Positions 1 to 10,914 of a stretch of 64,000 nt of DNA are shown in pieces. Position numbers and translations under genes: made by a program. The stretch lies in assembly GCF_002105155.1 (NCBI RefSeq), contig NW_019028988.1, forward strand, positions 248,001 to 312,000, in the 5' to 3' direction. Every line of letters starts with the position of its first letter. The first letter of the stretch is position 1. Below the pieces are notes generated by a model. It saw only the letters and a program-made list of their open reading frames with translations, was not told the origin of the DNA and ran no database searches. Source of the stretch: Lobosporangium transversale. Lineage: Eukaryota > Mortierellomycota > Mortierellomycetes > Mortierellales > Mortierellaceae.

Positions 1-159
1 CTGGTGGCGTCGAGCTTTCAGTACCAGTGCCCTGGGCCGTTATGATCTGGAGTTGTTCGAGAAGCCTTGAATATCATCCCCAAGGAGGGGTGGGCTGGCT
101 ATTTAGCCGTAGAGAAGGTCTGGGCGTTCGACTACGGTAGACTGGCCGCTTGTGCGTGA
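1..159. other. window-edge fragment, origin unknown
   Basis: This stretch is richer in G and C than the DNA after it. Its plus strand has a short open run of about 33 codons (about 71-160) that is cut by a stop. It may be the tail of a gene or mobile element lying left of the window. Nothing in it is recognisable. Confidence 0.25.
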
Positions 160-303
160 CCGTTTGAGCACGACTGTTTGGATACGGCTGTTCGTTTGAG
201 TGTGGCCATTTGAGTGCGGCTGTTTGAGTGTGGCCATCTGAGTGCAGCTGTTTGAGTACGGCTGTTTGAGTACGGCTGTTCGAGTATGGCTATTTGGGTG
301 TGG
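160..303. repeat. 14-bp minisatellite
   Basis: About ten head-to-tail copies of a degenerate 14-bp unit of the form CTGTTTGAGTRYGG are visible. The last five units keep exact 14-bp spacing and differ by one to three substitutions. One early unit carries a 4-bp insertion. It lies outside any recognised gene. Confidence 0.8.
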
Positions 304-2700
304 TAGCCTGGCTGCGAGCTATGAAGCTCTGGTTGGTTTAGACGGCTTCATGTCGTTTACAGTCTAATCGTGAAATGAAAAGGGAGAGATAGACAGAAAA
401 AGAATAATCAGAACAAGGACAGTGGAGCATAGAGCGATGGTCGAGGAGACCGAGGAGAAAGAGAAGAGGAAAGAAAAAAGAAGAGAGTCAAAAATGGCCA
501 TTTTTATATTCGTTATTATTATTATTTTTTATGTTCGCGAAAGAGACGAGTAGTGATTGGATTTCAAAAGCGCGGTGTACTAAGTACCTTGCTTGCTGTA
601 CGCTCAAGAGCGACCAATAAAATATAGGCAACAAAATAAAAAAGTAAAAAAATATACGTGTCTTTGATATCATCTGTCATATTTCATATGGTAATGAGGA
701 AATAATACTCTGTCTTCAAGACTAATAATAAAATCTGTCCACAAGCAACTAGAGCATGAGCTGCATTGCTCTCGAGCCTGTTTACTCTTATTGACAAAGG
801 AGATCATCTTTATTTCTTCTTCTATTCTCTTTCTTCGCTCCTAACAAGAGATGAGATAGACTATCGTTGAAACTGTACTTCGGCAGGTTGCCGTTTTTCC
901 AGAGTGCGATAGAAAATAACATATGACAATCGCCAGAATACCTCTGCGCCTTTTTTTTTTTATTTTTTTTTTTATTTTCATGTAATACAATATAAAATAT
1001 ATAAAGATTAGTGAATAGTTTGAAACGTTTATATGTCGACCATTAAAAAGCATACAACCGTATTGAGGGAATGACATGTCGTATTTCTTTAGCGTTCTGA
1101 AAAGGAAAATAAGGGGGAAGAAAAGTCTATTCGGACAAAAACTGCCACAGTACAAGTTCCCACGACAATCCATTCTATTCCTTGTTAGGGATGAATAGAG
1201 GGAAGAGAAGAAGAGAACCAAGTAATAAGCTTTACTGGCAGTGCCTGATGAACCTCATTACTAAGAAAAAAAAAGGTACTCGGGCTTGATGCTGGCGAAA
1301 AACGGGAGTATGCGAGCTCGTGCTCTGAATCTCGTCCATTTACTTTAGCCACATCACACTGCTCATTGTTTTCCTCTCTCTTTGTTGTACACCATACAGG
1401 GAGAGCAATGTGGCTCGTGCTCTTGTTTGTGGACAGGCAGGTTGTTGTTTATATGATCTTGCAGATCTTTGAGGATGGAGTGTTAAAAATGCTCTTCCCA
1501 CCCGTGAGAGTTTTCTCTTTCTCCACCTTGTAAACATATGAAAATTGACGGAGGATATCACGGGTGCGCAGATTATCCATTTTCAATTCCCGCTACGCCG
1601 CTTTCTTTCTTTCTTTCTTTTTATTTTTATTTTTTAAATAAACTCTCTAGAAGGCGCGAAAAAGCAAAATGCCGAATATGTATTCGTTATTGACTATATG
1701 TTTATATGCTACCACATAATTAACCCACATTCGTTAGCCAGTTAAAGTTTAGCAAGGGTGGTCCCAAAAAGCTCATTTAGTAAAATTTTTTATCAAATGT
1801 CATATTGTACATGAATATTTGGAATGGCAGCAAGGGCTAATTAAGCTTGGTAGACTATACATTTTAGTGATTCAAAGATTTACGTCCTTCCTCGGGTATA
1901 GCTAATTTAGAATGATAATAACCAGCAGTTCCAATTTTTATTTGAAGAGGACGACTGCACTCACAATAATCAAGGACAAGCATCTATCAATATTTCAGAC
2001 AAACAGTGTTTATTAGTGATTGTTTACTATGCTACCACTCACACAAATCCCATGCAATTAACGTCGAATATATTATTGCCACTCTACTAGTTTTTTTTTT
2101 TTTTTTTTTTTTTTTTACTGGCGGGAAGGGTGATGTAGGTTGAATATTCAACAGCCTGCAATAAGATATTTAGCGGTAGAAGTGGGCTTCTTCATCCAAA
2201 GAAGAGCAAACCATTGAAGGCAGAAGTGAAAAGAAGCGAGGCATCTATATGCATGAAAAAAGAGCTTTACAGTCATATTGATCTTAGACCCGCAATAGCA
2301 TATTCAATATTATTTTACATTGGATTTGTGTGGACCAGTTTTGTGTTAGTGTCAGTATGTGTTTGTTTGCAAATAGCTCTGCTTGATACATATCTTTAAA
2401 TATGTTTTTTGTCTTTGCTCGTCCACCCCATCTTCCTCATCGTTTTCCTCATCCTCTAGCTGTGTATGCCCGCTCCAGGCTTAGTTTGGGGAGTTCGAGA
2501 AGTACTAACGACCGGTAACACTCGACACTCTGAACAACCCATTTGTATAAGATATATAAATATTTATATACATGTATATATTACATACCATGTGCTTTTT
2601 CTCGAACGCAATAAAATGTGCAACCACATGATCTGGTTGCGATCGCGTTGCTCCGCAGGGGAACGCAGCAAATTGCGCATGATCATCATATGATCTATGT
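304..2700. other. gene-poor intergenic DNA
   Basis: I see no supportable gene on either strand. The content is AT-rich with short random ORFs, purine-rich stretches (about 380-500), a TTTC microsatellite near 1604-1625 and a T24 tract near 2093-2116. Confidence 0.6.
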
Positions 2701-2746
2701 GGCATGGCTCCGACGGCGCTACATACCCCAGGGCGTTGCCAACTAG

Positions 2747-2754
2747 TATAAATA
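2747..2754 (+). promoter_or_regulatory. orphan TATA box (TATAAATA)
   Basis: A canonical TATAAATA sits in a locally GC-richer island (about 2640-2850). It is followed by a pyrimidine-leaning stretch that would fit a transcript leader. The only following ORF (2767-2985, 72 codons) resembles nothing I know, so the transcript could be a short gene, a non-coding RNA or a promoter left by a lost element. Confidence 0.4.
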
Positions 2755-3464
2755 GCCAGCGCCATCGTGGCAGTAGCAATTCCAGACTCGCTCAACCTTA
2801 GACTCACCCTCGCTTATTTCTCTGCGCGCGAGAGCCGAAATAGAAAACTAGAATCATGTAATCTATGGGATAAACATTGCGGCTTGATAACTAACTTGGA
2901 ATGTAATGAGACAAAAATAAGGATCTTTATCAACGTAACAGAAAAGAGTATTTATGCTTACATATTAGAGGTTCCTAATTACTGAACTCATCGTTGTGTG
3001 CTTAATAGCGTACAGAAATACTAAAGATGGATGCATGGGCTAAATGAAAGAAAGCATCGGGAAACCATCCACAATCTATAACAACACGGCCAACAAAAGT
3101 GCAAAGTAGAGCGGCATAGTATATTTCAACTTTAGATAAATCATTGTAGTTCTTTATTTAGTTCCAGAGTCGCATAAAGAATATCAACATCTACTCTGAG
3201 CCACGTATAATCATTAAAAGATAAATATTCTGGTCAGTGTTTGATGCTTGGGTATCGGCTCTGGATCTGGGCTTGTGTCGTAGAAGGCTACCTGGTAATG
3301 GTATTTAAGACTGAAATTAAGATCTCGTACAAATAAAAAAAAGACCCCCGTGTAAATAAGGTGAGTACGGAATAGTGCAAATTGTTATTTCCACGGAGGC
3401 CATACAAATAACTTCATCCTTGAAGTAAAGAGGGCTTGGCAAAAACATTAATTTGATGCAAAAT
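2755..3464. other. intergenic DNA left of the tRNA
   Basis: No gene was recognised. The sequence TACAAATAACTTCATCC at 3403-3419 recurs at 60337-60353, in both cases just downstream (3' side) of an identical tRNA-Arg gene. Confidence 0.5.
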
Positions 3465-3536
3465 TGATCTACGCAGGGGTCGAACCTGCAATCTCCTGAT
3501 TCGTAGTCAGACGCCTTTCCATTGGGCCAGTAGACC
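3465..3536 (-). tRNA. tRNA-Arg(ACG), copy 1
   Basis: The minus strand folds into a complete 72-nt cloverleaf. The 7-bp acceptor stem has one G-T pair, the anticodon stem TCTGA/TCAGG closes the loop CTACGAA with anticodon ACG, the T-arm carries the B box GGTTCGACCCC, and the discriminator base is A. There is no intron and no encoded CCA. T4 and T5 runs just downstream on the minus strand can end Pol III transcription. Anticodon ACG, read as ICG after deamination, decodes CGN arginine codons. The gene is identical over its 72 nt to the copy at 60437-60508. Confidence 0.95.
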
Positions 3537-3704
3537 TTTACGCGATCTTCTTCCCAGTTAGAAATATTTTATATCTATTTTCAAAGCGTAGTGATATTTG
3601 GAGCATCACGTGATATAATCGCAAATTTAGGTCGCCAATGTGCGAGACCGAGGCGAAGATGACTTTCGCGCACAACGGGCCAATTAGGGAGCAGGGCTCG
3701 TCAC

Positions 3705-4046
3705 GTAGAGCCGTGCCACAGGTCCTCTGGGACCAAGGAAGTCTACTCAATGCTGACGTGGTTTATGAACAGGATGTAGTACTGTGGCAGTATGACGATG
3801 CGGCTTCGGTCGATTATTGGATACCGCTTTATTTGCGACCCAGTAATGGGGCAACCCATTTAAAGAGCTAACCTCGTTATCAAAAAACAAATAAATTAAA
3901 AAATAAAAAAATCCTTAATACAATCTGGTACGGGTCCCAATCTGCGGCCCCAGTTATGAGGCAACCCATTTATAGAGCTAACATCTTAATAAGCGTTGCT
4001 TGGTTTCGTGGATTCCAGTTATCAAAAAAAAAAAAAAAAAAAAAAA
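3705..4046 (+). mobile_element. poly(A)-ended retroposon, tandem or nested 3' ends
   Basis: Positions 3705-3870 are almost identical to 60805-60970; I see one 1-nt indel and one substitution before they diverge. The shared part holds a short open frame (motif LLNADVVYEQDVVLW). A first 3' end (CCTCGTTATC plus an A-rich run) lies at 3870-3911. It is followed by a second partial copy with GAGGCAACCCATTTATAGAG and a tail GTTATC plus A23 ending at 4046. The element lies 169 bp upstream of tRNA-Arg(ACG). No target-site duplication was found here. Confidence 0.75.
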
Positions 4047-4156
4047 GACAGGAAAATAATGACCAGAGAGAGAGAGCAGTTTATGTCATTAAAGATGTTT
4101 GAAAAGTTATTATTATTTCTAGATTTCAAATAGCAAGAAGTACACGAAGGCAGCCT

Positions 4157-4779
4157 CTACGTATTTGTAAAAAATTGACTAACCATATCCTTCACCATGG
4201 ATACATCATATCGAATATATTTTTGCAGGTTCTTTGTAAACTCCATAGTTGCAGCCCCTCCTCCACCGCCTGAAGACGCATATTTCGTCAGAAACTTGTC
4301 ATACATTGGAATCAAAACTTGGTGCACGTCTTTAAGGACCATAGCTCTCAGATCTACATCCGGGATCGAGTATTGCTTTTGTGTCTTCCACAACTCATCA
4401 AAGTCATGATTAAAGTTTTTGAATTTATCTTTGACCATTTGACGCTGGTTCGAGTTCAGCACTTGTTGAACACCGCCATCCTGGACATATGTCACGTCCA
4501 TAAGATGCTCCACACACTGCTTCCAATTGTCTTGGTAGAGATCCACGTTCTGTTTCAATGGCCGTTCATAGATAGCTGAAGTCAGGTTATTGGCTGGTGT
4601 ATTGGCGACCTCGGGTCCTGTACCATTGATAACATCGAGCATTCCAGGCGTCGTACGCACCGATTTGGAAATATAAAAATAATTATTCAGCAAAAACAGC
4701 TGAGTCAATGACTGACTCTTCTTGTAAAATTTAGACTTGGCATCAATATTTTGAACTAGTGCTTCCAACACATCCGCTA

Positions 4780-4815
<36 letters not shown>

Positions 4816-7056
4816 GAAAGTAAGCAAACAACTATCAATTATAGTCCAACAGAGATCAAACAGTGATAAGGATAGAAATAAGGACAGAAATAGGATGAGT
4901 CTCACCGAAATAATGTTGCAAAACGGCGCTTCGTCCTGAGCGCCCAGCAGCATGGGGTCGACGATTTTGAGGAGCACCGGCATCAGAATTATTCCAGTTG
5001 CCATCTCCGATAAGATTAAGGATTGACTCAACCATGGATTGATAGTTCATCAGACGCTTCATATAGTTAAGGGTCTATTGTCGATATTGCATGGACAGTC
5101 CATGTTAAAATATAAAAATAGAATCAATCATCTTGACATGTCTATCATCCTAAAAAGAATTCATAATGATCGCTACATACATCCGAAGTCAATTGATGAA
5201 CTGTTCCGTCCAGCGGCATGGCTTGATATTTGGAGTTGTTTTGGCTCTTTAGTGTATATGAAAGAGGGGAAAGTAAGGGTTAGAGCCGTTACAGTATAAT
5301 TCAACCGTTACAGTATAATTCAACCGTTTTTTCAACAACAATACTTACTCGGACATCAGCAAGGAAATCAATAAATGTCCTCATTGCAGCTGCTTTGAAT
5401 GTCTTAAGGAGCTCTGCAGCGTCGTTTTCCTTTTGCCTTCTCGCCAACTACCCTCAAAGTAGAATGAAGGGTGGGAATATTCATTAGGGCTCAAATCCTT
5501 GCTCAAATGGGACAAATGCTAAAAAAAAAAAAAAAACCAAAACTCCTTACCCCAAAGACACTTTCGAATGTATTCATGTTGCCTTCTAGAGACTCAATGA
5601 TATCAAAGAGAACTCCGACTTCAGATGTATACGTCTTCCTCACTCTGCGTGTGATCGTCCGACCCGCCTCAACCCATTGCTCGATTGGAGGCATAATTGA
5701 TCCCATGAATGCAAGACTGAGAAGCTTGGGGTCTAGAAGAGTGTCGGCCAAATCGGCTTCATTCTATATTGAAAAAAACATTTGAACGGTAAGAGCTTAG
5801 TTTAAAGGAATATGAAAGACATTGACAGCCTAACTTAATTAAAAGACTCAACGAGAAATCCATTTATACCCTGCAAAGTTTGAGTAAGGATGACGTATAG
5901 GGGATGAATGGACTTGATCCTTTGTCATAGATGCCCTTCAATTCCACCATGGAAGACTGATACAGGGGCGCCAAAGACTTAATCATGCAATTGGCACGGA
6001 TTTCACAGTACGACTTCAAATACCCTGTGGGTGTAGCATGCGGATCTAGATCAATATCTGCCAGACTTTTTGCCACGGTGACAAGCGTCTGTATGACTCC
6101 TGATGGAAGTGCTGGGATATCTTTGCGATCTGTAGAGGTAACAGTCTTGAGATCCAGTGGTTGACTATTCTGGGTTAAAAGCCTCTTGAATAGGTCGTCC
6201 AATTGTCCTGCTGCGAGCTTCAAGCTTCGTTTCTATGTATTTTGTATTGTGTTAGTGTAGAAGCAATAAAATCAAGTTTTTGGACCATTGGACCGAAGAT
6301 AGGGAGAGAAAAAAGAGAAGGAAGGAGAGGAATCTTTTGTAGAAATGGTTTTTGTATTGCCTACCAGCTGTTGGACAACTCGCTCGCCTGCCTTGAGTTT
6401 TATTGAACTCATGGCCCGGAGATACTCGCGTATCCGCGCAATAGACTGCAAGTAGGATTGCAGATCCCGCTCTGCTAATGGTCTTGCAACTATAGCCTCT
6501 TCTTGTGCAGCCAGATCAAAGTATGACAAGATAGCCTCCAGAGCTGCAACCGTCTGGTTCATGTCTATTTCCAATGGGTCATAAGTGTATTAGTACTCAG
6601 TACTCTTTAATCGTAGCAACACTTTTTTTTTTTTTTTTTTTTTAGCTCATATCCCATCTGGTATCTATATACAATTGCGTACTTCCAGCAAGGCGTGTGA
6701 GGGATTGTGTTGACTTATGGATGGGCATCACTGATGTCTCCAAGCTCGCAAGCCGGGTATCAAATGAGTTCAGAATGTCGACCTACATGCAAAAGCCCAA
6801 ACATGTAAAATGTCAGCCATCAAGTAGGTCCATTGACTGAACTCTCCCATCAAGTGTTTTATATCTCAGAAGAAGCTGCATTACCATCTTAGTTGATACA
6901 GTGTTGGTCTTGTCGAGACTGGCGGTGAGGCCACTTAACTCTGCGACTTCCTCATCCAAGAAAGTCTTGTTCTCTCTAATTCTATTTTCTTACAACAAAG
7001 TTTGACGATGAGTTGATCCAGGTCGTAGTTGTACTTCATCTTGCACCGTCGTCCAT
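4157..7056 (-). CDS. EXO70: exocyst complex component Exo70
   Basis: Exo70 is a subunit of the exocyst, which tethers secretory vesicles to the plasma membrane and binds PI(4,5)P2 and Rho GTPases through its C-terminal domain. Nine exons on the minus strand join in frame: 7056-7047, 6973-6885, 6782-6683, 6564-6365, 6232-5870, 5763-5551, 5447-5349, 5074-4906, 4776-4157, giving 620 aa, the normal family size. The N-terminal coiled-coil part reads LDEEVAELSGL..SFDTRLASLE. The conserved C-terminal domain contains LMNYQSMVESI, FADVLEALVQNIDAKSK and FKNFNHDFDELW. Every intron begins GT and ends AG, and phases agree throughout. The first coding exon is only 10 nt, so the exact start is the least certain part. 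The last intron carries a T16-A20 tract beside its acceptor. Family identity is secure; roles are taken from known homologues. Confidence 0.92.
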
Positions 7057-7740
7057 TTAAGCTCAATAAAAATAGCCATGAAACAATACCCTTCGCTAGC
7101 GATGGCCATGTCCGATGACGGGTGATGAGCCGCGGCTGAGAATGGAGACGTGAAATGTGGGGATGTTTGTTTGTTTGTTGCTCAGTTTTGTTTGTCCTGT
7201 GTGTTGCAAATGTGTCCGTGGTAAACTTTCCTGACTGAGGTTTTCAGACTTGAAATAGGAGGTTTTAGGGCGAGTGAAAGGGATGGAGAGACTGAACGAT
7301 GAGTTCCAGAAAGAGAAGAAAAAGAAAAAAGTGTTTTTACTAAAAGAAGACTACTAAAGGGAGCCAACCCACAAGTTGCTTTATTGATCTCAGGTAGAAT
7401 GCTCTTTTGTAAAAAATGGTTACACGGGATTAGCATATAACCATGCACATGCAAAAGAACATCCCTGTCCAGGCCCTTATCATTTACTGGGCTGGCAGAT
7501 CAACAATAATTTATGCACAATCCATCTTCTCCCCCTTTCTTCTCCCTCATGCTCATGATGATATCTCTTCCTTTCAGTCAGGGGAGCACCTTGCCTTTGA
7601 TGGGAATGCTGAAGTTTTTTTTTCTAGCGTCCATAGTCAATAAATGTATTTGGTGATCCTCTTTGTGCAGTAGTCTTCTTGGGTGATTACTATTTCTTTT
7701 GTTTCATCCTCATTGTCTTTTCTTTTCTTTCCTTGAATGA
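7057..7740. promoter_or_regulatory. left part of divergent EXO70 / WD40 promoter region
   Basis: EXO70 (minus) and the WD40 gene (plus) start 981 bp apart, so this region should hold both promoters. I see no TATA box close to either start and no other gene. Stretches of TTTG repeats lie near 7166-7192. Confidence 0.4.
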
Positions 7741-8037
7741 ATGAAATCAGCCTCCCTACCTCATCACCCTTCCTTTGATTTTTACTTTATTCTTTATTTT
7801 ATTCCTTCTTGTGCCATTCATTTCTGTCCCCATTTCTTTCGTTTGCTCTTCCTGTTGTCTTCACCTTTGCTTTATTCCATTCGACTACGATACAAAAGCA
7901 CCACACAAAACAAATCGCAAAAACAACGCATGCAATTCTCTTGTTTCCACAAGTTGTCCTTTACACTGAATAATTGTTGTTTCTCGCTCATTGAACCGTA
8001 TCGAGCCATTTTTACCTTACTTTTCTCTTTTACAGCG
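7741..8037 (+). promoter_or_regulatory. pyrimidine-rich leader of the WD40 gene
   Basis: The 300 nt before the chosen ATG are strongly CT-rich on the coding strand. They end in TTTTACAG just before CGATG, which looks like a 3' splice site, so a 5'-UTR intron is possible. An in-frame upstream ATG at 7741 would add a low-complexity extension and was not preferred. Confidence 0.4.
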
Positions 8038-8839
8038 ATGAATACCTCATACACCCCACAGGCGCAAATCATTCGCGACAACTGCGAGTTCCTCAAACCT
8101 AGACCCAGAGTCCACAACCAGCGCTCAACGATCCAGCACTGGCAACTGCGAGATCTGATCACTTGTCCCAAGACCAGCGAAGAGTTCATTTATGTTAATC
8201 AAAATGCAGTAAACAGCTATAATACTCGAACAAAGATTACTACGCACCTGATGAAGGATCTTCCATTCCAACCTACGTCTTTGACAGCTGCGTAAGCATC
8301 TTTTTCTTTCTTTCTTTCTTTTTTTCTTCTACTTATTATTTTTATCTTTTGAAAAGAGTGAATAGGAGGAGGGGCCAACAAATTTTTTTGAATTTCACAA
8401 GGATCCTTTGGACTGCCTTAATAAACCTTACTTTCTTTTCGCCCTCCAAATAGATGCGGATACCTTGCTGCTGGTGGACAGCGCAACCAATTGATGGTCA
8501 GACAGATGAACAGCAACTGGTAAAAAACCGCACAGAATAGAATACAGCATAATTTGCAAGGGCTGAACCGGGGATAAATATTTGCTACTTCCTATACAGC
8601 GTCTGTAGTATTTATCTAATAGATCCTACTTACAATTGCTACCACCAGGTTTGCGCATACAAATGTCGGCGGGTCGATCAACAATGCGCTTTGTATCTCG
8701 GAGCATCTAGGAGGGACACGTCTGCTAATTAGTAACAATGATGAAACCATTAAAGTATATTCCTTGCCAGGACTACAACGTCTGACCAGCATCCAATTGC
8801 CAACGGCTGTCAACTATGGTATGTAGCATCTGCTTTATC

Positions 8840-8876
<37 letters not shown>

Positions 8877-9135
8877 CACGCGCAAGTTTAGTAGATTAGA
8901 TTGAGTTGAACTGGAGCAGTGGTATAGCTTTTTTAACGTTTGTTCACTGCGTCATTTTTAGCGTCTGTGAGCCCCGATGGACGTAAGATGGTAGCAGTCG
9001 GCGACTCGAATCAAGTTTTTTTATATGACATCTCAGCAGCGGGCTATCAAAAAATTGGCACTTACACAGGTACAACTGGAATTTAATTATGATATCGTGC
9101 GTTTCATCCAATTCTATCCAGATACTTATTTATTG

Positions 9136-9179
<44 letters not shown>

Positions 9180-9835
9180 TAATAATCGAAATAGCAACAA
9201 CGGAGGCAAGTTTTTCATGTGCCTGGAATCAATCTTCAGAAAAGTTTGCAGTAGCAAATCAAGATGGATATGTCAGTGTCTGGGATATTCGCCATAGCGA
9301 GAAGCTTTGTAAACTTGGATCAAAGCAGGTATTACCTTACCCATATTGTTGGTTTTCATTAAGAAGAAATGAGCCGTATTCATGTGGTTTGACTTTTCAT
9401 TTGTTCCACTTTTTAGCAACCACAATCAAAAGGCGCTACGCGATGTGTCAAGTTCTCGTCATCCGGGTCGATTGATCTGCTTCTATATAGTGAGCATGTA
9501 TCCTACATCAACTTGGTTGATGCGAGGACCTTTAATGAGAGGCAGATTGTTCGTGTTGCGCCGCCGACTAATGACGAACACATCTCGGGCATTGCATTAA
9601 GCCCCGACAGCAAAGTCTGTTTTGTTGGTATGTACTTGTTTCAATCTTACATTCCATTCTGTCAGGCTTGGATGGAATCTGATAGATTTTTATTAACATA
9701 TCTTCGACTACTCATCACTCATCCTATGCCCTACGTCCTATCTCGGATCTTCATATAGGTTTGGAGAACACAGTTCTTGAATTCGATGTAGATACAGTTA
9801 CACGAAGGAGCTTTCCTTCTGGAAGCCTTATTTAA
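8038..9835 (+). CDS. WD40 protein, DUF2415 / Gid11-like
   Basis: Seven exons (8038-8291, 8454-8519, 8649-8818, 8962-9069, 9195-9328, 9417-9627, 9759-9835) join in phase to 339 aa. The protein is a beta-propeller: recognisable blades include GGTRLLISNNDETIKVYSLP, VSPDGRKMVAVGDSNQVFLYD, KFAVANQDGYVSVWDIRHSE and LVDARTFNERQ..IALSPDSKVCFVG. The layout matches the small fungal WD40 family carrying the DUF2415 segment. A budding-yeast member, Gid11 (YLR149C), is a substrate receptor of the GID/CTLH ubiquitin ligase. That function is inferred from family resemblance and needs a profile search. Intron 1 has TTTC repeats, intron 3 a T25-A12 tract and intron 4 an A37 tract. The start at 8038 is chosen because upstream codons are compositionally simple. 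Confidence 0.78.
9136..9172. repeat. A37 homopolymer inside a WD40-gene intron
   Basis: This is the longest pure homopolymer I counted in the window. It lies in intron 4 of the WD40 gene, 22 bp before the acceptor at 9194. It is one of about 40 such tracts. Confidence 0.9.
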
Positions 9836-10168
9836 ATTGCAAAGCTTTCAGGTCCCCTTCTCGATTTTTTTTTTTTTTTTTTTTTTTTTGCTTTTTCGTC
9901 ATGTAATATGTCTACTTTAATAGCCCTATACCCGCATGATCCGACAACGTTCGCTTCTTTGGTCATTTTTATTAAAATTTGACAATTATCTGGATCTAAG
10001 TTTTGATGATTTTTGTATTCAACGTTCTCTATGATGGCTTTGAGCTTGATAAAAGTTTTTTATTTTTTTATTATTTTATTTTATAGATATATTTATTTCT
10101 TTATTTTACTTGTTTCATTTTCTCTTTTTACAATGTTGTACTTTATTCGTTTCATCTTGCTAATTATT
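9836..10168. other. convergent 3' spacer
   Basis: The WD40 gene and CFT2 converge here. The sequence is very AT-rich with a T tract near 9866-9888 and long TTTTATTT stretches that may serve as 3'-end signals for both. No gene was seen. Confidence 0.5.
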
Positions 10169-10879
10169 TTACAGGATAGCAAACTGTTTGTAGAGCAATT
10201 CCCGGACTTGATAATAATCTTGACTCATAGGAGAACCCTCCAATAATATCTGACCGGTTGTGTCTGATTTGCGGAGGGCCACGACCCCATTGCAGACCAA
10301 CACTCCATCACCCATGAACTCTGCTTCGATACCCGCTTGCTTCAGCACTCTGTTCTTGAACTCTGTCAACTTGACATCGCCCACCAAGACTGGTTTATGC
10401 TCTCGTGCCAGTAATTCCAAGCGCTGTTGTTGAATCTGAAGTTGAAGCGCATGTTGTTGTTGCAGCTGTTGGTCCGAAATTTCTCCAGTAGTTTCAGCAG
10501 TGATAAGTTTCTTGGCCGCTGAGGCCTTATCCATATCTACTATCGTCATAGGCATACCTAGCACTGGAGCGTTTGATCCTGGTGGGATCTGAACTTGGCC
10601 CACAAGATAGGCCAGATCATACTCGCCTAGAGTCGAGAATGATAAAGAACTCAAAAGTGCATCTGTCAAGTTGATTTTGTACATGTTGGTCACTTCAGAG
10701 ACATTGAGGACCTCACCAATCGAAGGTGTATAGATTTCGCGTGTCATATCCGACAGCTCAAGATAGGTTTTACACAAGGATTCTGTCTTTAATTCCGTTC
10801 CATGGATTAGGATCTACAGAAAAGCATGAAGGTGTTAGTAGCCTGATGGAGATGAGCTTAATTGCTTACAGATCTCGAG

Positions 10880-10914
<35 letters not shown>

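Noticed and set aside
841-1221. 126-codon minus-strand ORF
   Set aside because: Runs through AT-rich DNA with a poly-Lys stretch from homopolymers, has no recognisable motif and no supporting splice context.
10777-10813. Possible frameshift at the start of the last CFT2 exon
   Set aside because: On first reading I counted an extra base; rechecking against the six-frame translation showed an unbroken join [14 protein letters not shown].
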